A stretch of 64,000 nucleotides of DNA from Flavobacterium tistrianum (GTDB lineage: Bacteria; Bacteroidota; Bacteroidia; Flavobacteriales; Flavobacteriaceae): positions 62,001 through 126,000 of the forward strand of contig NZ_QJRH01000069.1 in the NCBI RefSeq assembly GCF_003254545.1. The letters run 5' to 3'. The position numbers and the translations under genes were made by a program. Position 1 is the stretch's first letter, and every line of letters begins with the position of its first letter. A model generated the notes under the pieces. The model worked only from the letters and a program-made list of their open reading frames with translations. It searched no databases and was not told the DNA's origin. Below are positions 25,518 to 33,681 of this stretch, one piece after another.

Positions 25518-26258
25518 ATGGGAATATTTGATAATATCTTCAAAAAGAAAGAAGAAAAAGCTGCTTCAACAAATACGCAAAACAATCCAACTATCAGTTT
25601 TGATTCTGAAAATGATTTTTTAGAGAAATATGGAGCTTTGGCTTTAGAGAAACAAAGAAATCTCTATGCGGTAACTGGAGGTCTTTCGTGGAATGTTGAT
25701 ATGAATGCTGAAGAAATTACTTTTGGTGATAATCTTACTTTTCCAATGCAGGTTTTGGGTTCATTTTCGCATTCTTCAGAAACTTGGCTTTGGCTTTGGG
25801 AAAATAAAGCGGGAGGTTATGCAGAATCTGTTATGCAACAAGCGCTTTCATTGAAGAAATACGGAGAAGAAAATAATATTGATTTATTAAGCGTTGGAAA
25901 ATTTGACGCTGTTCCGAATGATTTACATCTTATAGGAATGGTCGCTACAACAATGTTTGATTTAAGCGGTTATTACCTTGGAAATTACGGTCAAGGAACA
26001 ATGGTTGTTACTATAAAAGATGATGCAATTGACAATACTGAAAGTGAGGAATTCTCTAGAATTTTGACTGTTTTCCCAGAATTGATTTCGACTTTTGAAA
26101 TTCAAAATCATAAAAATGCCTTTACGAATTATCTTTCTCAAAAAGGTTTTGAATTGAGTTCGAATGAAAATGAAGTCAAAGCAGAAAAAAATAGAAAAAC
26201 AATTAATGCTATTTTTAATGAGAATAATCTTTTAGTAGATTTAAATGGTAATTCTTAA
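25518..26258 (+). CDS. Uncharacterised cytoplasmic protein, DUF6882-like
   Basis: 246 aa. The text ITFGDNLTFPMQVLGSFSHS, then ETWLWLWENK (residues ~73-102), resembles the DUF6882 family as I recall it, whose function is unknown. An N-terminal basic helix (MGIFDNIFKKKEEK) could touch membranes or just be charged. Near residues 139-158 is HLIGMVATTMFDLSGYYLGN. There is no signal peptide. The gene is 9 bp before a small secreted-protein gene, which suggests an operon. It is divergent to the XRE regulator. Confidence 0.65.
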   Translation: MGIFDNIFKKKEEKAASTNTQNNPTISFDSENDFLEKYGALALEKQRNLYAVTGGLSWNVDMNAEEITFGDNLTFPMQVLGSFSHSSETWLWLWENKAGGYAESVMQQALSLKKYGEENNIDLLSVGKFDAVPNDLHLIGMVATTMFDLSGYYLGNYGQGTMVVTIKDDAIDNTESEEFSRILTVFPELISTFEIQNHKNAFTNYLSQKGFELSSNENEVKAEKNRKTINAIFNENNLLVDLNGNS

Positions 26259-26267
26259 TAATCAATT

Positions 26268-26681
26268 ATGAAAATTTTAAATCTTATCCTTCTAATTCTA
26301 CTATTGAGTTTTTCAAACAGTAATTTATTTGCGCAAAAGGAAAATAAAGAGCAAGCAATAAAAGCAGTTCAATTTGAAACAGATAAAATTATTTTAAATA
26401 ATAAGCTCGCGTACAGCTATAAAAAAGATGGAAATAACTTTTCTATTCTAGATCTTCAAAACAAAGAAATAATTTCAGGACAAATTACTTCACTCGGAGA
26501 TGGGAAATTTTCGAGCATAATTACATTTACTGCATCTGGAAAACAATTTTCAAATGAAAAAATTATTGGAAGAAATAATCTAATCTTTGCTTTAGCTGAA
26601 TACAATGTCATTAAAGAGGATTTTACAATTGATGAAGAAAGACTTTCTAATTTTATTCTACAATACAATCAATTGAAATAA
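26268..26681 (+). CDS. Small secreted protein, unknown function
   Basis: 137 aa with a signal peptide (hydrophobic LILLILLLSF, then SNLFAQ; cleavage near residue 22). The mature chain is ~115 residues with strand-like segments (ILNNKLAYSYKKDGNNFSIL). No family recognised. It begins 9 bp after the DUF6882-like gene and is probably co-transcribed with it. A short REP-like element and a bidirectional terminator follow. Confidence 0.65.
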   Translation: MKILNLILLILLLSFSNSNLFAQKENKEQAIKAVQFETDKIILNNKLAYSYKKDGNNFSILDLQNKEIISGQITSLGDGKFSSIITFTASGKQFSNEKIIGRNNLIFALAEYNVIKEDFTIDEERLSNFILQYNQLK

Positions 26682-26707
26682 ATGATAAAGTTCTCTCTCG
26701 CGTGAGG

Positions 26708-26749
26708 GATAGAAGCAATCCGCCGCGGCGGAGCGGATAGCCCGACAGC
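26708..26749. repeat. Short relative of the 81-bp structured repeat (opposite orientation)
   Basis: GATAGAAGCAATCC, a GC-rich hairpin CCGCCGCGGCGG, then GCGGATAGCCCGACAGC. The flanks match the reverse complement of the 81-bp element (GATAGAAGCGGCATCC ... GCGGATAGC) with a different, shorter central hairpin. Confidence 0.7.
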
Positions 26750-26752
26750 AAT

Positions 26753-26799
26753 AAAAAAAAGACCCAATGAAAGCAAAGTTGATTGGGTCTTTTTTTTAT
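26753..26799. terminator. Bidirectional terminator
   Basis: An 8-bp stem GACCCAAT / ATTGGGTC (26761-26768 with 26782-26789) has eight As before and eight or more Ts after. It sits between the convergent 26268 and Nudix genes. Confidence 0.9.
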
Positions 26800-26865
26800 T
26801 GGTGGCACGACCTAAATATTAAATTTTAAATTCCAAATTCCAATTTAGAGACTTAAAATATCAGT

Positions 26866-27516
26866 TTATTTAGAATCTGGGCCCGAACGATAGGCAATTG
26901 GCGCACCGATTTTTTCTATTGTTTTATTTTCTTCTTCAAACAATAATTTGATGTTTTCGTAAGAGTTTTTAAGTGCTTCTTTAATTTGTTCTGGATTTAA
27001 CCACGCTACTTTTTCGATTCCTTCTTCTAGTTGCCCGTGTGGTGTTCCTTCAAAATCAGACTGCATTTCGAACCAATGCGTGATTTTGAGTTTGTATTTT
27101 CCGTTGCGTTTAAAGATATGATAGGTTTTTTGAAGTTTATTCGTAATACGAAGCTGGTTTACTCCTGTCTCCTCCTCTACCTCACGCATAGCCGTCGCTT
27201 CAATGTCTTCCCCTTTCTCGATTCCGCCTTTTGGCAGATCCCATTTTCCGTTTCTAAAGATAAACAAGACTTCGCCTTTCTTGTTATAGACAAAGCCTCC
27301 GCCCGCTTTATTTACCGGAATCTTGGCTTTTAGGGTTTTCATCATCTCACTTTCGTCGGGATGATATAGAATAGCTTTTTGAATTTTATTTTGAAAAATT
27401 TTTATAATAAGCTGTTCGATATCAATACTCTCCAACAAGAACAATTGGAAATCTGTTTCTTTCGAGATTTCATTTGTCAAAAAAAGTGGTTTGTCGTTTA
27501 CAAAAACTTTATACAT
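26866..27516 (-). CDS. NUDIX hydrolase
   Basis: 216 aa. The Nudix box fits GX5EX7REUXEEXGU exactly at residues 97-119 (starting GGIEKGEDIEATAM). The protein has an N-terminal ~70-residue extension before the AGGGFVYNKKGEVLFIFRNGKWDLPKGG core. Nudix enzymes cleave X-linked nucleoside diphosphates (nucleotide sugars, Ap4A, oxidised dNTPs); the substrate cannot be told. Cytoplasmic. Its ATG (27514-27516) lies only 7 bp from the divergent pyrE ATG, so each promoter must lie in or near the other gene's start. Confidence 0.9.
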   Translation of the reverse strand: MYKVFVNDKPLFLTNEISKETDFQLFLLESIDIEQLIIKIFQNKIQKAILYHPDESEMMKTLKAKIPVNKAGGGFVYNKKGEVLFIFRNGKWDLPKGGIEKGEDIEATAMREVEEETGVNQLRITNKLQKTYHIFKRNGKYKLKITHWFEMQSDFEGTPHGQLEEGIEKVAWLNPEQIKEALKNSYENIKLLFEEENKTIEKIGAPIAYRSGPDSK

Positions 27517-27519
27517 TTG
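27491..27519 (+). promoter_or_regulatory. pyrE promoter, predicted leaderless
   Basis: TTG at 27491-27493, an 18-bp spacer, and TACATTTG at 27512-27519 match both flavobacterial elements exactly (TTG-N17-23-TAnnTTTG). Expected transcription start is about 5 nt downstream, at or next to the pyrE ATG (27524). The whole promoter overlaps the first codons of the divergent Nudix gene. Confidence 0.65.
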
Positions 27520-27523
27520 TATT

Positions 27524-28171
27524 ATGATTTTTAATAAAGATACTGCCGAAAAAACAGCCGAATTGCTTTTGCAAATAAATGCAATTAAATTGAATCCCGA
27601 AAATCCTTTTACATGGGCTTCTGGTTGGAAATCTCCTATTTACTGCGATAATAGGTTAATTCTTTCATTTCCGAGCATCAGAAATTATGTTCGTGATGAG
27701 TTTGCTAAAAACATCGAAAAACAATTTGGAAAACCTGATGTGATTGCTGGTGTTGCTACTGGAGCCATTGGAGTTGGAATTTTGGTTGCCGAAAGTTTGG
27801 GTCTTCCATTCGTATACGTGCGTCCTGAACCTAAAAAACACGGTAGACAAAATCAAGTGGAAGGTTTTTTACAAAAAGGACAAAATGTTGTGGTTGTTGA
27901 GGATTTAATTAGTACAGGAAAAAGCAGTTTGCTGGCTGTTGAAGCTTTAAGAAACGAAGGTGCTAATATTAAAGGTATGGCGGCTGTGTTTACTTACGGT
28001 TTTGGCGTTGCCGAAGAAAACTTCAAAGAAGCCAATGTTGATTTATTTACATTAAGCAACTACGAAAACCTATTAGATTTAGCAGTTCAAAAACAATATA
28101 TTACAGAAGATCAGCAATCTACTCTTCAAGAATGGAGCGTAAGCCCATCTACTTGGGGACAAGAAAGCTAA
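27524..28171 (+). CDS. pyrE: Orotate phosphoribosyltransferase
   Basis: 215 aa from the ATG at 27524 (MIFNKDTAEKTAELLLQINA). An in-frame ATG at 27491 would overlap the Nudix gene and the promoter, so it is rejected. PyrE joins orotate and PRPP to give OMP in pyrimidine synthesis. Features: WASGWKSPIYCDNR (orotate binding), VRPEPKKHGRQNQVEG (flexible loop with catalytic Lys) and the PRPP motif VVVVEDLISTGKS. The family is cytoplasmic and usually dimeric. It is monocistronic; a repeat-rich spacer follows. Confidence 0.96.
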   Translation: MIFNKDTAEKTAELLLQINAIKLNPENPFTWASGWKSPIYCDNRLILSFPSIRNYVRDEFAKNIEKQFGKPDVIAGVATGAIGVGILVAESLGLPFVYVRPEPKKHGRQNQVEGFLQKGQNVVVVEDLISTGKSSLLAVEALRNEGANIKGMAAVFTYGFGVAEENFKEANVDLFTLSNYENLLDLAVQKQYITEDQQSTLQEWSVSPSTWGQES

Positions 28172-28360
28172 TTTTAGATTTCTGTTCTGTACGATCAAGA
28201 TTTTTGGACTTTGTCCCGATAGCTATCGGGATTAAAAAATTGGGATTTTATTTAAAATTTCAGCTTTGCGAACTTAAATAAAGTCAAAGTAGCATAAAAA
28301 AACCTTGCGCCCTTTGCGGTAAAAAAACATTGCAGTAAAAACAAAAACAAAAAACACTAT
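28172..28360. repeat. Intergenic repeats downstream of pyrE
   Basis: Contains the palindrome TCCCGATAGCTATCGGGA (28214-28231), also seen in variant form at 21135-21154, and CTTTGCG-type text near 28264 and 28305-28320. No ORF. Confidence 0.65.
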
Positions 28361-28753
28361 ATGAACTTAGAAAGTCCAAAAGTTACTGTTCAGAAATCGG
28401 CTCAGGATCTATTTGATCAACTGACTGACGTAAAGAATTTCGAAAAATTAATGCCAGACAATATCGCTAAATTTGAAGTGACTGGCGAAGACGCTTTTAT
28501 TTTTGGATTGAAAGGAATGCCAGAAATCAAATTAAAAATGAAAGATAAAGTAGCGCCAAACAAAATCGTTTTGGGTGCTGCAAGTGATAAACTTCCGTTT
28601 ACACTAACTTCAAACATTGACACTGTTTCTGATTCAGAAAGTGCGGTTCAATTGTTCTTCGAAGGAGAATTCAACGCTATGATGGCAATGATGGTTAAAG
28701 GTCCAATCGGAAAGTTTATTGAGACTTTAGCAAACAATATGAACAAATTATAA
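28361..28753 (+). CDS. SRPBCC family protein
   Basis: 130 aa. The N-terminus MNLESPKVTVQKSAQDLFDQLTDVKNFEKLMPDNI and the C-terminal helix (GPIGKFIETLANNMNKL) fit a minimal START-like hydrophobic-ligand fold. Charge alternates in strand-like segments. No enzymatic motif. I recall this gene next to pyrE and birA in many Flavobacteriia, so it is probably ancestral, function unknown. It has its own terminator and lies 190 bp after pyrE across repeats. Confidence 0.82.
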   Translation: MNLESPKVTVQKSAQDLFDQLTDVKNFEKLMPDNIAKFEVTGEDAFIFGLKGMPEIKLKMKDKVAPNKIVLGAASDKLPFTLTSNIDTVSDSESAVQLFFEGEFNAMMAMMVKGPIGKFIETLANNMNKL

Positions 28754-28783
28754 TGCTTAATTGTAAATTGTGAATTATAAATG

Positions 28784-28818
28784 AAAATGTCCGACTATTG
28801 TTGGACATTTTTTTTATG
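28784..28818 (+). terminator. Terminator of the SRPBCC gene
   Basis: A 9-bp stem AAAATGTCC / GGACATTTT (28784-28792 with 28803-28811) followed by a T run. Confidence 0.82.
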
Positions 28819-28865
28819 CTCTCGCAAAGTCGCAGAGACGCAAAGTTTTTATTTCATCAATTATT

Positions 28866-28885
28866 AGACGCACTGCAGTGCGTCT
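28866..28885. repeat. Palindromic repeat, GCACTGCAGTGC family
   Basis: AGACGCACTGCAGTGCGTCT, a perfect 20-bp palindrome followed by CTACAG, as in the arms at 14288-14364. It is located between two convergent genes, next to CTTTGCG-type and ACCTTTGTCACTCTGAACCT-type fragments. Confidence 0.85.
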
Positions 28886-28931
28886 CTACAGAAAACCTTT
28901 GTCACTCTGAACCTCTGTACTTTTGAACCTC

Positions 28932-29660
28932 TCAATAAAGCATTTTCACTTCTTTAATCTCAAACTCTGCAATCGAATCATCCTCCAATAAAATCTGAAG
29001 TTTACCCATTGGAGAAACGCCCTGAATGATTCCCATAAAATCTTGATTATTGTTAGCTCTAAATGCTGTTGGTATTCCTTTTTTAAACAAAAAATTAAAA
29101 TAATCGTCCCAGAAAATCTGTGCTGAGGTATTCCACAATTGGATTTTCTCTTTTAGTTTTTCAACGATTAAAATTGCCAATTCTTCTTTGTCAAAAGATT
29201 TGCTTGCAATAACTGACATAGAAGAAGCAGTTGGCAATTCGGTAAAATCGGTTTGATTGACATTGATTCCGATTCCGGCAACTGACACGATTCTGCCATC
29301 GCTTTTTAAGGTATTTTCGATTAATATGCCAACCAATTTCTTATTGTATGACAGAATGTCGTTTGGCCATTTAATACAAATATCAGGAATATTTAATGTT
29401 TTTAAAACCTCTGCAACCGATAAAGATACAACGAGACTTAAATTGAAAACTTCGTCGTTATTAAAGAGAAAATCTTTAATCAAAACGCTCATAGTTAAGT
29501 TTTTACCAGCTTCAGTCTTCCATACACCGCCTACTTGCCCCTTTCCTTTTGTCTGATTTTCAGCTGTTACCGTTGTAAAATTCTCCAGTTCATCTTGACT
29601 TGCCAAAGCCTTTAGGAAGTCATTTGTAGAATCTATGGCATCGAGTTTGATTAGTTTCAT
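28932..29660 (-). CDS. birA: Biotin--[acetyl-CoA carboxylase] ligase
   Basis: 242 aa, monofunctional: it lacks the N-terminal HTH of E. coli BirA. It makes biotinyl-AMP and transfers biotin to the carrier subunit of acetyl-CoA carboxylase. Motifs: DAIDSTNDFLKAL, TKGKGQVGGVWKTEAGKNL (the GRGRxGRxW-like biotin/ATP loop, with unusual V-G-G), CIKWPNDI (catalytic Lys) and GIGINVNQ. Without a DNA-binding domain it should not repress the bio operon. It is divergent from rsfS with a 92-bp spacer. Confidence 0.93.
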   Translation of the reverse strand: MKLIKLDAIDSTNDFLKALASQDELENFTTVTAENQTKGKGQVGGVWKTEAGKNLTMSVLIKDFLFNNDEVFNLSLVVSLSVAEVLKTLNIPDICIKWPNDILSYNKKLVGILIENTLKSDGRIVSVAGIGINVNQTDFTELPTASSMSVIASKSFDKEELAILIVEKLKEKIQLWNTSAQIFWDDYFNFLFKKGIPTAFRANNNQDFMGIIQGVSPMGKLQILLEDDSIAEFEIKEVKMLY

Positions 29661-29752
29661 TAAATAATTTAAATATCTTAATTTAATATTTTGTTAAGGT
29701 TCAAAAATAATCACAAAATTTGGTAACTTTACAAATTCATATAAAATAATTC

Positions 29753-30124
29753 ATGGCGAAAAAGACTATTAATAATGATGTTCTACTGGCGAACATAATC
29801 AAAGGGATTGAGGAAGTAAAAGGAAATGATATCGACATTCTTGACTTAAGAGATATAGATACTGCTGTATGCGACTATTTTGTTATTTGCAACGGTAGCT
29901 CAAACACCCAAGTTAACGCCATCGTAAACTCAATTCAAAAAATTGTATCAAAAGACTTAAAAGATAAACCTTGGCACGTAGAAGGAACCGATAATGCAGA
30001 ATGGGTTTTAATGGACTATGTACACATTGTAGTACACGTTTTCCAGAAACATATTCGCGAATATTACAACATCGAAAGCCTTTGGGGCGATGCCAAAATA
30101 ACTTCAATCGAGAACAAATACTAA
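29753..30124 (+). CDS. rsfS: Ribosome silencing factor RsfS
   Basis: 123 aa. RsfS binds L14 (uL14) on the 50S subunit and blocks joining of subunits in slow growth. Conserved DUF143/Iojap features: DIDILDLRDIDTAVCDYFVICNGSS (residues 25-49), then WHVEGTDNAEWVLMDYVHIVVHVF and YYNIESLWGDAK at the C-terminus. ftsH follows at 15 bp, an order I recall across Bacteroidota. The ATG at 29753 is the only sensible start. Confidence 0.95.
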   Translation: MAKKTINNDVLLANIIKGIEEVKGNDIDILDLRDIDTAVCDYFVICNGSSNTQVNAIVNSIQKIVSKDLKDKPWHVEGTDNAEWVLMDYVHIVVHVFQKHIREYYNIESLWGDAKITSIENKY

Positions 30125-30139
30125 AGAAACTTTCATTAA

Positions 30140-32065
30140 ATGGCTAAAGATAATAATCCAAATCCGAATAAATTTAAAATAAGTCCTTGGTTAATATACA
30201 CCGCAATACTTTTAGTTTTTTTATTCATAAGTTTTGCCACAGGAGGATCAAGCTTAAGCGAACCTGCCCAATTAACATCTTCTAAATTCAATACGCTTTT
30301 AGAAAAAGGCCAAATTGAAAAAGTAATTGTTTACAATAAAGCAGAAGCTGAGGTATACTTAAATGCTGCGGCTCTTAAAGACCCAGCAAACAAAAAAGTA
30401 GCTGAAGATATTTTCAAACAGCCAAACAAAGGCCCACATTATACGTTGGAAATTGGTAATGATCAAATCTTTCAGACTAAATTAGAAAAAGCAGTTAACG
30501 AACATAAACTAAAAGATTATAATTTCCTTCAAAAAAATAACTGGAGCGATATTTTAATCAGCTTACTTCCTATCATCATCATTGTTGGTGTATGGATTTT
30601 CATTATGCGTAAAATGTCTGGCGGAGGCGCTGGCGGAGGCGGACAGATTTTCAATATCGGAAAATCTAAAGCTAAATTGTTTGATGAAAAAACAGACATT
30701 AAAACTACTTTTAAAGATGTTGCAGGTTTAGAAGGTGCTAAAGAAGAGATTCAAGAAATTGTTGAATTTCTTAAGAACCCAGAAAAATATACAAACTTAG
30801 GAGGTAAAATTCCAAAAGGAGCTTTATTGGTAGGACCTCCGGGAACTGGTAAAACTTTACTGGCAAAAGCTGTTGCTGGTGAAGCGCAAGTACCTTTCTT
30901 CTCTCTTTCAGGTTCTGATTTCGTAGAGATGTTTGTAGGAGTTGGTGCTTCTCGTGTACGTGATTTATTCAAACAAGCAAAAGAAAAATCTCCTGCTATC
31001 ATTTTCATCGATGAGATTGATGCTGTTGGTAGAGCGAGAGGAAAAAGCAATATGTCTGGCGGAAACGACGAAAGAGAAAATACTTTAAACCAATTACTTA
31101 CAGAAATGGATGGTTTTGGTACAAACTCTAACGTAATTGTTCTAGCCGCAACCAACAGAGCTGACGTTTTAGACAAAGCTTTAATGCGCGCTGGACGTTT
31201 TGACAGACAAATTTTTGTTGATTTACCAGACATTCGCGAAAGAGCTGAAATCTTCAAAGTACACTTGGCTCCTATCAAAAAAGTTGAAGGTCTTGATTTA
31301 GATTTCTTAGCAAAACAAACCCCAGGATTCTCTGGTGCAGATATCGCAAATGTTTGTAACGAAGCTGCACTTATTGCTGCTCGTAATAATAAAGCGGCTG
31401 TTGATAGACAAGACTTTCTTGATGCTGTTGATAGAATTATTGGTGGTCTTGAAAAGAAAAACAAAATCATTACTCCAGAAGAAAAAAGAGCAATTGCAAT
31501 TCACGAAGCTGGTCACGCAACTGTAAGCTGGATGTTGGAGCATGCTGCACCACTTATTAAAGTTACAATTGTTCCTCGAGGACAAAGTTTAGGTGCTGCT
31601 TGGTACTTGCCAGAAGAGAGACAAATCGTAAGAACAGACCAAATGTTAGACGAAATGTGTGCTACTATGGGTGGTAGAGCTGCAGAGAAAGTAACTTTTG
31701 ACAGAATTTCTACTGGTGCATTAAGCGACTTAGAAAAAGTAACTCGTCAGGCTCGTGCAATGGTAACTATCTACGGATTGAACGATAAAATCGGAAACGT
31801 GACATATTACGACTCAACTGGACAAAGCGAATACAATTTCTCTAAACCATATTCTGACGAAACTGCAAAAATTATTGACAAAGAAATTTCAGATTTAATC
31901 GAAGGTCAGTATCAAAGAGCTATTCAGATATTAGAAGAAAACAAAGACAAGTTAAACCAACTTGCTGATATTCTGATTGAAAAAGAAGTAATTTTTAAAG
32001 ATGACTTAGAAAACATCTTCGGAAAACGTACTTTCGATAAAAATTTAGAAGAGGTAGTTTCGTAA
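30140..32065 (+). CDS. ftsH: ATP-dependent zinc metalloprotease FtsH
   Basis: 641 aa. FtsH is a hexameric membrane AAA+ protease for membrane and regulatory proteins. Two membrane helices (residues ~15-32 and ~137-156) flank a periplasmic domain. A Gly-rich linker (GGGAGGGG) leads to the AAA domain: Walker A GPPGTGKT (232-239), Walker B FIDEID and the SRH. The zinc site HEAGH is at 455-459. The C-terminal helix is standard. rsfS is 15 bp upstream, and a strong terminator follows. Confidence 0.98.
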   Translation: MAKDNNPNPNKFKISPWLIYTAILLVFLFISFATGGSSLSEPAQLTSSKFNTLLEKGQIEKVIVYNKAEAEVYLNAAALKDPANKKVAEDIFKQPNKGPHYTLEIGNDQIFQTKLEKAVNEHKLKDYNFLQKNNWSDILISLLPIIIIVGVWIFIMRKMSGGGAGGGGQIFNIGKSKAKLFDEKTDIKTTFKDVAGLEGAKEEIQEIVEFLKNPEKYTNLGGKIPKGALLVGPPGTGKTLLAKAVAGEAQVPFFSLSGSDFVEMFVGVGASRVRDLFKQAKEKSPAIIFIDEIDAVGRARGKSNMSGGNDERENTLNQLLTEMDGFGTNSNVIVLAATNRADVLDKALMRAGRFDRQIFVDLPDIRERAEIFKVHLAPIKKVEGLDLDFLAKQTPGFSGADIANVCNEAALIAARNNKAAVDRQDFLDAVDRIIGGLEKKNKIITPEEKRAIAIHEAGHATVSWMLEHAAPLIKVTIVPRGQSLGAAWYLPEERQIVRTDQMLDEMCATMGGRAAEKVTFDRISTGALSDLEKVTRQARAMVTIYGLNDKIGNVTYYDSTGQSEYNFSKPYSDETAKIIDKEISDLIEGQYQRAIQILEENKDKLNQLADILIEKEVIFKDDLENIFGKRTFDKNLEEVVS

Positions 32066-32095
32066 CGAATTACCAAATACATAATAATATTTTTC

Positions 32096-32137
32096 AAAAT
32101 CTTAATTCAAAAGTCCCTTTTGAATTAAGATTTTTTT
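32096..32137 (+). terminator. Terminator of rsfS-ftsH
   Basis: An 18-bp stem (32096-32113 with 32117-32134, AAAATCTTAATTCAAAAG and its complement), 3-nt loop, then Ts. Its 3' end runs straight into a TATCTTTG promoter-like box. Confidence 0.92.
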
Positions 32138-32144
32138 ATCTTTG
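32137..32144 (+). promoter_or_regulatory. Candidate -7 box for the LUD-cdsA-psd operon
   Basis: TATCTTTG, an exact TAnnTTTG match, directly abutting the ftsH terminator and 40 bp before the LUD gene. The nearest TTG gives a spacer of only ~14, so the -33 element is doubtful. Confidence 0.45.
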
Positions 32145-32183
32145 AACGTTTTCAATTAACATGTAAAGCATTTCATATAAAAA

Positions 32184-32789
32184 ATGAATTTTTTCAAAAA
32201 AATATTTGGCTCTAGTGAGGCCGCTTCTGACGAAGTGAACGAAAGCGAATATGCAGGAACTTCTGCGCAGAATAGCCATTTATCCTTAGATGAGCAATTT
32301 ATTTTCAATTTTAAAAAAAATGGAGGTAAATTCTTGTACTGCGAAAACACGGGAGAACTTTCTGAACAGTTTGAAAACATTTTAGAAGAAAATGACTGGT
32401 TTGAACAGGAAGTTTTATGTTACGAACCTGCTTTATTTGGTTTATTAGACGAAAATAAATTATTTTATATTGCTCCTGCCAAACCAAAATTCTTATTGGC
32501 AAGCTGTGAGAACCTTATAGCCGATGAAGGTTCTATTTTATTTTCATCAAAACAAATAAGACAAAACAAACCAAACGAATTACCTGCAAATATTGTTATT
32601 ATAGCCACTACCAGCCAAATCCTTCCTATGAAAAGCGACGGATTGAGCGCAATAAAACGCAAGTACGAAAGAGACATACCTACTAATATCACTACAATAA
32701 AATATTTCGAAAAAGCGAAAGACGAAGATTTTACACAATACGGAAGTGTTGCCAAAAACCTTTATTTACTGCTTCTAGAAGATCTTTAA
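32184..32789 (+). CDS. LUD domain protein (LutC-like), stand-alone
   Basis: 201 aa. The C-terminal part CENLIADEGSILFSSKQIRQ, then LPANIVIIATTSQILPMKSDGLSAIK (residues ~110-160) matches the LUD (lactate utilisation) fold with its ISOCOT-like core. LutA and LutB partners are absent here, so a lactate dehydrogenase role is not supported. It begins 2 bp before cdsA in the same run. The N-terminal ~25 residues are acidic and low complexity (SSEAASDEVNESEY). Function in phospholipid context is unknown. Confidence 0.78.
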   Translation: MNFFKKIFGSSEAASDEVNESEYAGTSAQNSHLSLDEQFIFNFKKNGGKFLYCENTGELSEQFENILEENDWFEQEVLCYEPALFGLLDENKLFYIAPAKPKFLLASCENLIADEGSILFSSKQIRQNKPNELPANIVIIATTSQILPMKSDGLSAIKRKYERDIPTNITTIKYFEKAKDEDFTQYGSVAKNLYLLLLEDL

Positions 32790-32790
32790 G

Positions 32791-33681
32791 ATGAACGAAA
32801 CACTGAAGAGAACCATTTCTGGTGCTGTTTATATCGCTTTATTATTAACTTCGATATTGTTTTCTACAGAAAGCTTCATTACACTTTTTGGTGTTTTCTT
32901 GATTATTACGATATACGAATTTTCTAATATCGTAAACCTGAACAAAGTATTTTCTATTCTCTTCGGAACTTTAGTTTATGTTGCAATTATCCTTGTAAGC
33001 CATTACAACAAACAGACGACTAAATTTGTAAACGATACATTCAATTCTAATATCAGCTTAGAAACCAATATCAAACAGTTGGATTTAATTCTTCTAGCCG
33101 TTACTATTGTCGTTTCTATAAAATGTATCATATTTTTATTTTACGATTCTGTACAAAAAGTAAGCACTTCTTCAAAATACTTATACCTTCTGGGGTATAT
33201 TACGCTTCCTTTTGTATTCATTGTAAAAATCTCTTTTGGAACAAATGATTATAATCCGAAAATTATCTTGGGATTATTTGTTTTGATTTGGACGAATGAC
33301 ACTTTTGCTTATTTAGTTGGAAAATCAATGGGAAAACACAAATTATTTGAACGCGTGTCTCCTAAAAAAACAATTGAAGGTTTTCTTGGCGGTGTTGTTT
33401 TTGCTGCATTTGCTGGTTTTTTAATTTCTAAACTCTACATTCAGCCTAAACCTGAGTTTAGCAACACATCGATCTTAATATGGACAATTATCGCATTAAT
33501 TGTTAGCATTTTTGGAACTATTGGCGACTTGATAGAATCCAAATTTAAACGAATTGCTGGCATTAAAGACAGCGGTTCGATAATGCCCGGTCATGGGGGT
33601 ATTTTAGATCGATTAGATAGTGTTATATTTGTAGCACCAATTATATTTTTATTTTATCAAATTTTATATTATGTTTCATAA
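32791..33681 (+). CDS. cdsA: Phosphatidate cytidylyltransferase
   Basis: 296 aa, polytopic inner-membrane enzyme making CDP-diacylglycerol from CTP and phosphatidic acid. About eight membrane helices. The CDS signature is at the C-terminus: KDSGSIMPGHGGILDRLDSVIF (about residues 264-285), with the SPKKTIEGFLGG motif near 190. The gene follows the LUD gene with a 1-bp gap and its end overlaps psd by 11 bp, so translation is probably coupled. Together with psd it forms the phosphatidylethanolamine branch; pssA is not in the window. Confidence 0.95.
   Translation: MNETLKRTISGAVYIALLLTSILFSTESFITLFGVFLIITIYEFSNIVNLNKVFSILFGTLVYVAIILVSHYNKQTTKFVNDTFNSNISLETNIKQLDLILLAVTIVVSIKCIIFLFYDSVQKVSTSSKYLYLLGYITLPFVFIVKISFGTNDYNPKIILGLFVLIWTNDTFAYLVGKSMGKHKLFERVSPKKTIEGFLGGVVFAAFAGFLISKLYIQPKPEFSNTSILIWTIIALIVSIFGTIGDLIESKFKRIAGIKDSGSIMPGHGGILDRLDSVIFVAPIIFLFYQILYYVS

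Noticed and set aside
30751..31470. 239-codon minus-strand ORF antisense to ftsH
   Set aside because: Lies fully inside the ftsH AAA domain; composition reflects the complement (Ser/Phe/Leu-rich) with no motif.
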